NCBI GenBank assembly: GCA_037389465.1
Contig: JAZARR010000153.1
Location: 9,070,501 to 9,134,500, forward strand
Source of the DNA: Baylisascaris procyonis
Lineage: Eukaryota; Nematoda; Chromadorea; Rhabditida; Ascarididae
Direction: 5' to 3'
Length of the DNA stretch: 64,000 bases
Positions 61,741 through 64,000 of this stretch are shown in pieces (the first letter of the stretch is position 1; each line of letters begins with the position of its first letter). The position numbers and the translations under genes were made by a program. The notes under the pieces were generated by a model. The model made no database searches. It had not been told where the DNA came from and saw only the letters and a list, made by a program, of their open reading frames with translations.

Positions 61741-61746
61741 AATAAA
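61741..61746 (+). promoter_or_regulatory. possible poly(A) signal
   Basis: Canonical AATAAA, 66 bases downstream of the stop of the candidate exon ending at 61675. The hexamer is frequent in this AT-rich DNA, so position is its only support. Confidence 0.25.
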
Positions 61747-62017
61747 CTTATACACACCAAAAATATACGATATCTATGGATGATACAAGCATCGCGCATT
61801 GCTAAGGGCTACCTTTATACACTCAAAAACGCAATGATGAATCAGAGCAAATAGCCTAAAAAGAGTTTGCTGAATATTATCCCCATATTTCGGTGTGTGC
61901 TTTGCTCACAAATCAGTAAACTGTTATTGTCGTGGGGATGAGGAAGCAAGAAAGTTTCAGTTTCTTCTTCCTCTCTCGCACCACAGTGTACTGCAGATGC
62001 GCGCATATATTTCAATC

Positions 62018-62097
62018 GCTCGCATGCTATTATTCCTTATTGCGAAAACTACTACACAACAACATTATTGCGAAAATTCAATCGCTCGCATGTTGCA
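62018..62097. repeat. spaced direct repeat TCAATCGCTCGCATG
   Basis: The 15-mer TTCAATCGCTCGCATG occurs twice about 67 bp apart, with ATTGCGAAAA also duplicated between the copies. Two overlapping plus ORFs of about 100 codons (61895-62219) cross this region without splice support. Confidence 0.7.
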
Positions 62098-62558
62098 AAA
62101 AAAACTACATAGACCATCGCAACTTTCCCATAATATTTCCCATATATTTCCTAAAAATCCGTTATTTTTTTTCCTCAACAAAAAAAGAGCCTACAAATAA
62201 ATACACTAGGAATATATGACGCTTCTGTGGAAAACAAACTTCTTCAAAGCTCTAACGCATAACATTGTTCGCATCATTTTGCATGCCTATACGTTGATGA
62301 TGGCTCCCATTTAACGGCTATTCGCATATTTTGATCAAAATGTGTGTTACTCATTTACGAATTAGTACTTATGGACGATAGATGATATGAACACAAACAA
62401 AATAGTCCATTGTGGCAGGCGCTGAAGCTCATAGACACTAAAAAGCAAAGTTCATCTACAACCTAATTAAAATTTAATGCAAAGCGCTACAAAAAAAGTT
62501 GAAAGTGAACTACCAATGAATGTTTGCAGATTGGAAAAGCACCGAACTCAAAAGCCTT

Positions 62559-62715
62559 ATATCTCATTTTTCGATAGCGTTTATGCGCTCGCTGCGACAT
62601 CTTATTGCATCTCAAAGGAAGCATTATCTTATTTGAATTATTTAAGATAATGCTTCCTTTGGGATGCAATAAGATGTCTCAGCGAGCGCACAAACGCTAT
62701 CGAAAAATGAGATAT
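62559..62715. repeat. inverted repeat, 73-bp arms, 11-nt loop
   Basis: Arms 62559-62631 and 62643-62715 are reverse complements at 70 of 73 positions, around the loop TTTGAATTATT. The transcript of either strand would fold into one long, nearly perfect hairpin. Each arm encodes the same short peptide (KMSQRAHKRYRKMRY), on opposite strands. I see no clear target-site duplication. Confidence 0.95.
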
Positions 62716-62972
62716 AACCTTCTATCACTTTTTCGACATTTTATATCAATAATTATTAATACTACTCGAGGGTATAACTTTGTATGTAAGTTAAAATTAC
62801 AATGGTCCATGAGAAGTTATATATGCCAATCAACACGATCTGCATAATCGTCAAAACAACGCTTTCAACTAAAGAAAGGCAAATGAATGCTCAAATTGCG
62901 AATGCTTTTACATGAAAATCTATGGAAAAAAAACTAGTTCGTTTTGAGTAGTCATTTCTAATATTGCTAAGG

Positions 62973-63068
62973 ATGCCACCAAAGATCGTCGCTGAAGATC
63001 TCGAGACAATAAATAAAACCGCTATTGACCGGAAATCACTTATTGGCAAAATCTCGCTCCGACAATAG
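62973..63068 (+). CDS. short ORF behind a possible acceptor
   Basis: CTAATATTGCTAAG|G ATG opens 31 codons (MPPKIVAEDLETINKTAID, then RKSLIGKISLRQ) and a stop. A shifted frame (PEITYWQNLAPTIERKLTNG) also looks protein-like just downstream, so a frameshifted relic is possible. No family is recognised. Confidence 0.22.
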   Translation: MPPKIVAEDLETINKTAIDRKSLIGKISLRQ

Positions 63069-63325
63069 AACGGAAATTGACTAATGGGTCAAAAAATTAT
63101 AATGATTTCTCTATGAAAATGCAGCAAAGCATTTACCGTTAACTTGAATAATGTGCACGAAATTCTTCCTTGACCTGATGCGCGCAAAAAGAAGAGGAGA
63201 AGTCGCTGAGCTACGAAATCGCAACAACGGAACTCATAGCCCTCTAAATTGATTGGAGTATCTGCTTCATGAACATCCCACAAGGTTCGTACCTATACTA
63301 TCTAGCTTTTTGCTCGATTTTTTAG

Positions 63326-63369
63326 ATCACTTATCGAAGTCTTCAACAAGACTTCGACAAGTGATATAT
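63326..63369 (+). CDS. possible 44-nt micro-exon made of a hairpin
   Basis: TTTTTTAG|ATCACTTATCG... to TATAT|GTAAATG would be a 44-nt exon ending in phase 0 (HLSKSSTRLRQVIY), which joins in frame to the block at 63441. It coincides almost exactly with an 18-bp stem, 4-nt loop inverted repeat (63326-63365), so it could equally be a non-coding hairpin. Confidence 0.15.
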
Positions 63370-63440
63370 GTAAATGACATCCCCGTAAAATTATCTTACT
63401 GCAATAGATACCATGCAAGCATCCAGTAATTGTACCCTAG

Positions 63441-63602
63441 GCCGTGGTAGATTGTTGTAAGAAATACCTGAATAAAGTTGGCGGTCGCTTGATTCCCGTC
63501 GATACGCTCGCCCAGAGGACGCTTGGACGGCACTTTGCATTAGCCTCAGTACCTCTTACATTCCCGGATCTCATCTTCACGCCGCCCGAAGAATTCTTAT
63601 GA
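63441..63602 (+). CDS. C-terminal exon, unidentified protein
   Basis: The acceptor-like AATTGTACCCTAG ends at 63440. The following 53 codons in phase 0 read AVVDCCKKYLNKVGGRLIPV, then DTLAQRTLGRHFALASVPLT and FPDLIFTPPEEFL-stop. It has the mixed hydrophobic/charged character and raised G+C expected of a conserved domain. The acceptor is pyrimidine-poor. The antisense frame (63437-63643) is also open, so the strand is likely but not certain. I do not recognise the family. Confidence 0.42.
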   Translation, partial: AVVDCCKKYLNKVGGRLIPVDTLAQRTLGRHFALASVPLTFPDLIFTPPEEFL

Positions 63603-63699
63603 GGTATTCTAGCCAAGAAACAATGGAAAAAGCACGACGCCACACTGTCGATAATGCCCTGTAATAGGCATTACATGCTAGACGTCATTAAATTGTGCT

Positions 63700-64000
63700 G
63701 GAAGCACTAAAACCGCTTGCTGAAGGGAGATATATGAGACGCCAGGCCGTTTGCCTTACCCCTCTTATAGCATTGGTACCCCACCACCTCCATTCGCCTC
63801 CCCTCACTTCACTATTGCTTAATGAACCATTTGTGATAACTAAACGCGTAAAGGAGTATAAAATTCCTTTCTATGACAGTTTGCAACCAGCATCTCTCTC
63901 CACTCTCTCCTCATCTTCACTTCCACTCCTCCATCTATGCATCATTACTTCAGCCGCCTTCGAAAGGTCTTTAGATTCATTTCAAGTCAGAACTACTTTT
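63700..64000. other. right edge, pyrimidine-rich, no gene seen
   Basis: Contains C/T-rich tracts at about 63770-63810 and 63893-63935. No supported exon before the window ends. Confidence 0.5.

Noticed and set aside
61895..62219. Two overlapping plus ORFs of about 100 codons
   Set aside because: Both frames are open over the same bases, share an internal direct repeat, and lack splice or start context; probably chance.
1..64000. CRISPR array, bacterial operon, rRNA operon or intact transposase
   Set aside because: No regularly spaced direct repeats, no long ORFs, no ribosome-binding-site pattern and no recognisable catalytic domain were seen anywhere.

Overview
This window looks like a eukaryotic, AT-rich (by eye roughly two thirds A+T), gene-poor stretch of an invertebrate genome. 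It has many (AT)n, (AAAT)n and (AATT)n microsatellites, no operons, no long open frames (the longest is 124 codons), and exon-like blocks bounded by pyrimidine-rich AG acceptors and GT donors. Several ATGs sit just behind a T-rich AG acceptor (18.69, 6.62, 56.45 and 61.56 kb). That fits a spliced-leader animal such as a nematode, but the assignment is an inference and no marker gene proves it. No rRNA, intact tRNA, CRISPR array or intact transposon was recognised.

Layout. 0-18.8 kb: the best-supported gene starts at about 18.7 kb and runs leftwards on the minus strand. Its first coding exon has a promoter-like block behind it with a perfect TGACGTCA site and three TTCCGG sites. Three possible downstream minus exons (16.06, 14.01 and 5.03 kb) all fit its open reading phase. 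The same arm holds a ~0.75 kb tandem duplication with a perfectly conserved 214-bp GC-rich core (2.8-4.3 kb), a nearly perfect 166-bp tandem duplication (6.9-7.25 kb), a short Ser/Pro-rich ORF behind a strong acceptor (6.6 kb), and a decayed-looking plus-strand frame (10.77-11.06 kb). 18.8-30 kb: mostly empty, with microsatellites, a double CACGTG near-palindrome and a 22-bp triplication. 30.2-33.1 kb: a cluster of plus-strand exon-like blocks and a frame that stays coding-like through several stops; it is either a split gene or a pseudogene. 38.8-41.7 kb: a second plus-strand cluster with a phase-consistent three-exon model, followed by a GC-richer block that is open on both strands. 42-56 kb: mostly empty, with a pentamer foldback (53.1 kb) and a ~780-bp tetranucleotide array (54.8-55.6 kb). 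56-64 kb: the most gene-like end, with a possible plus-strand first exon (56.45 kb), two phase-matched minus exons (60.4-61.0 kb), a plus-strand terminal exon with AATAAA (61.55-61.75 kb), a 73-bp-arm hairpin (62.56-62.72 kb) and a GC-rich C-terminal exon (63.44-63.60 kb).

Most protein calls are single-exon fragments recognised by reading frame, splice signals and phase only. None could be matched confidently to a named family, and the confidences reflect that. How the genes work together cannot be inferred from this window.
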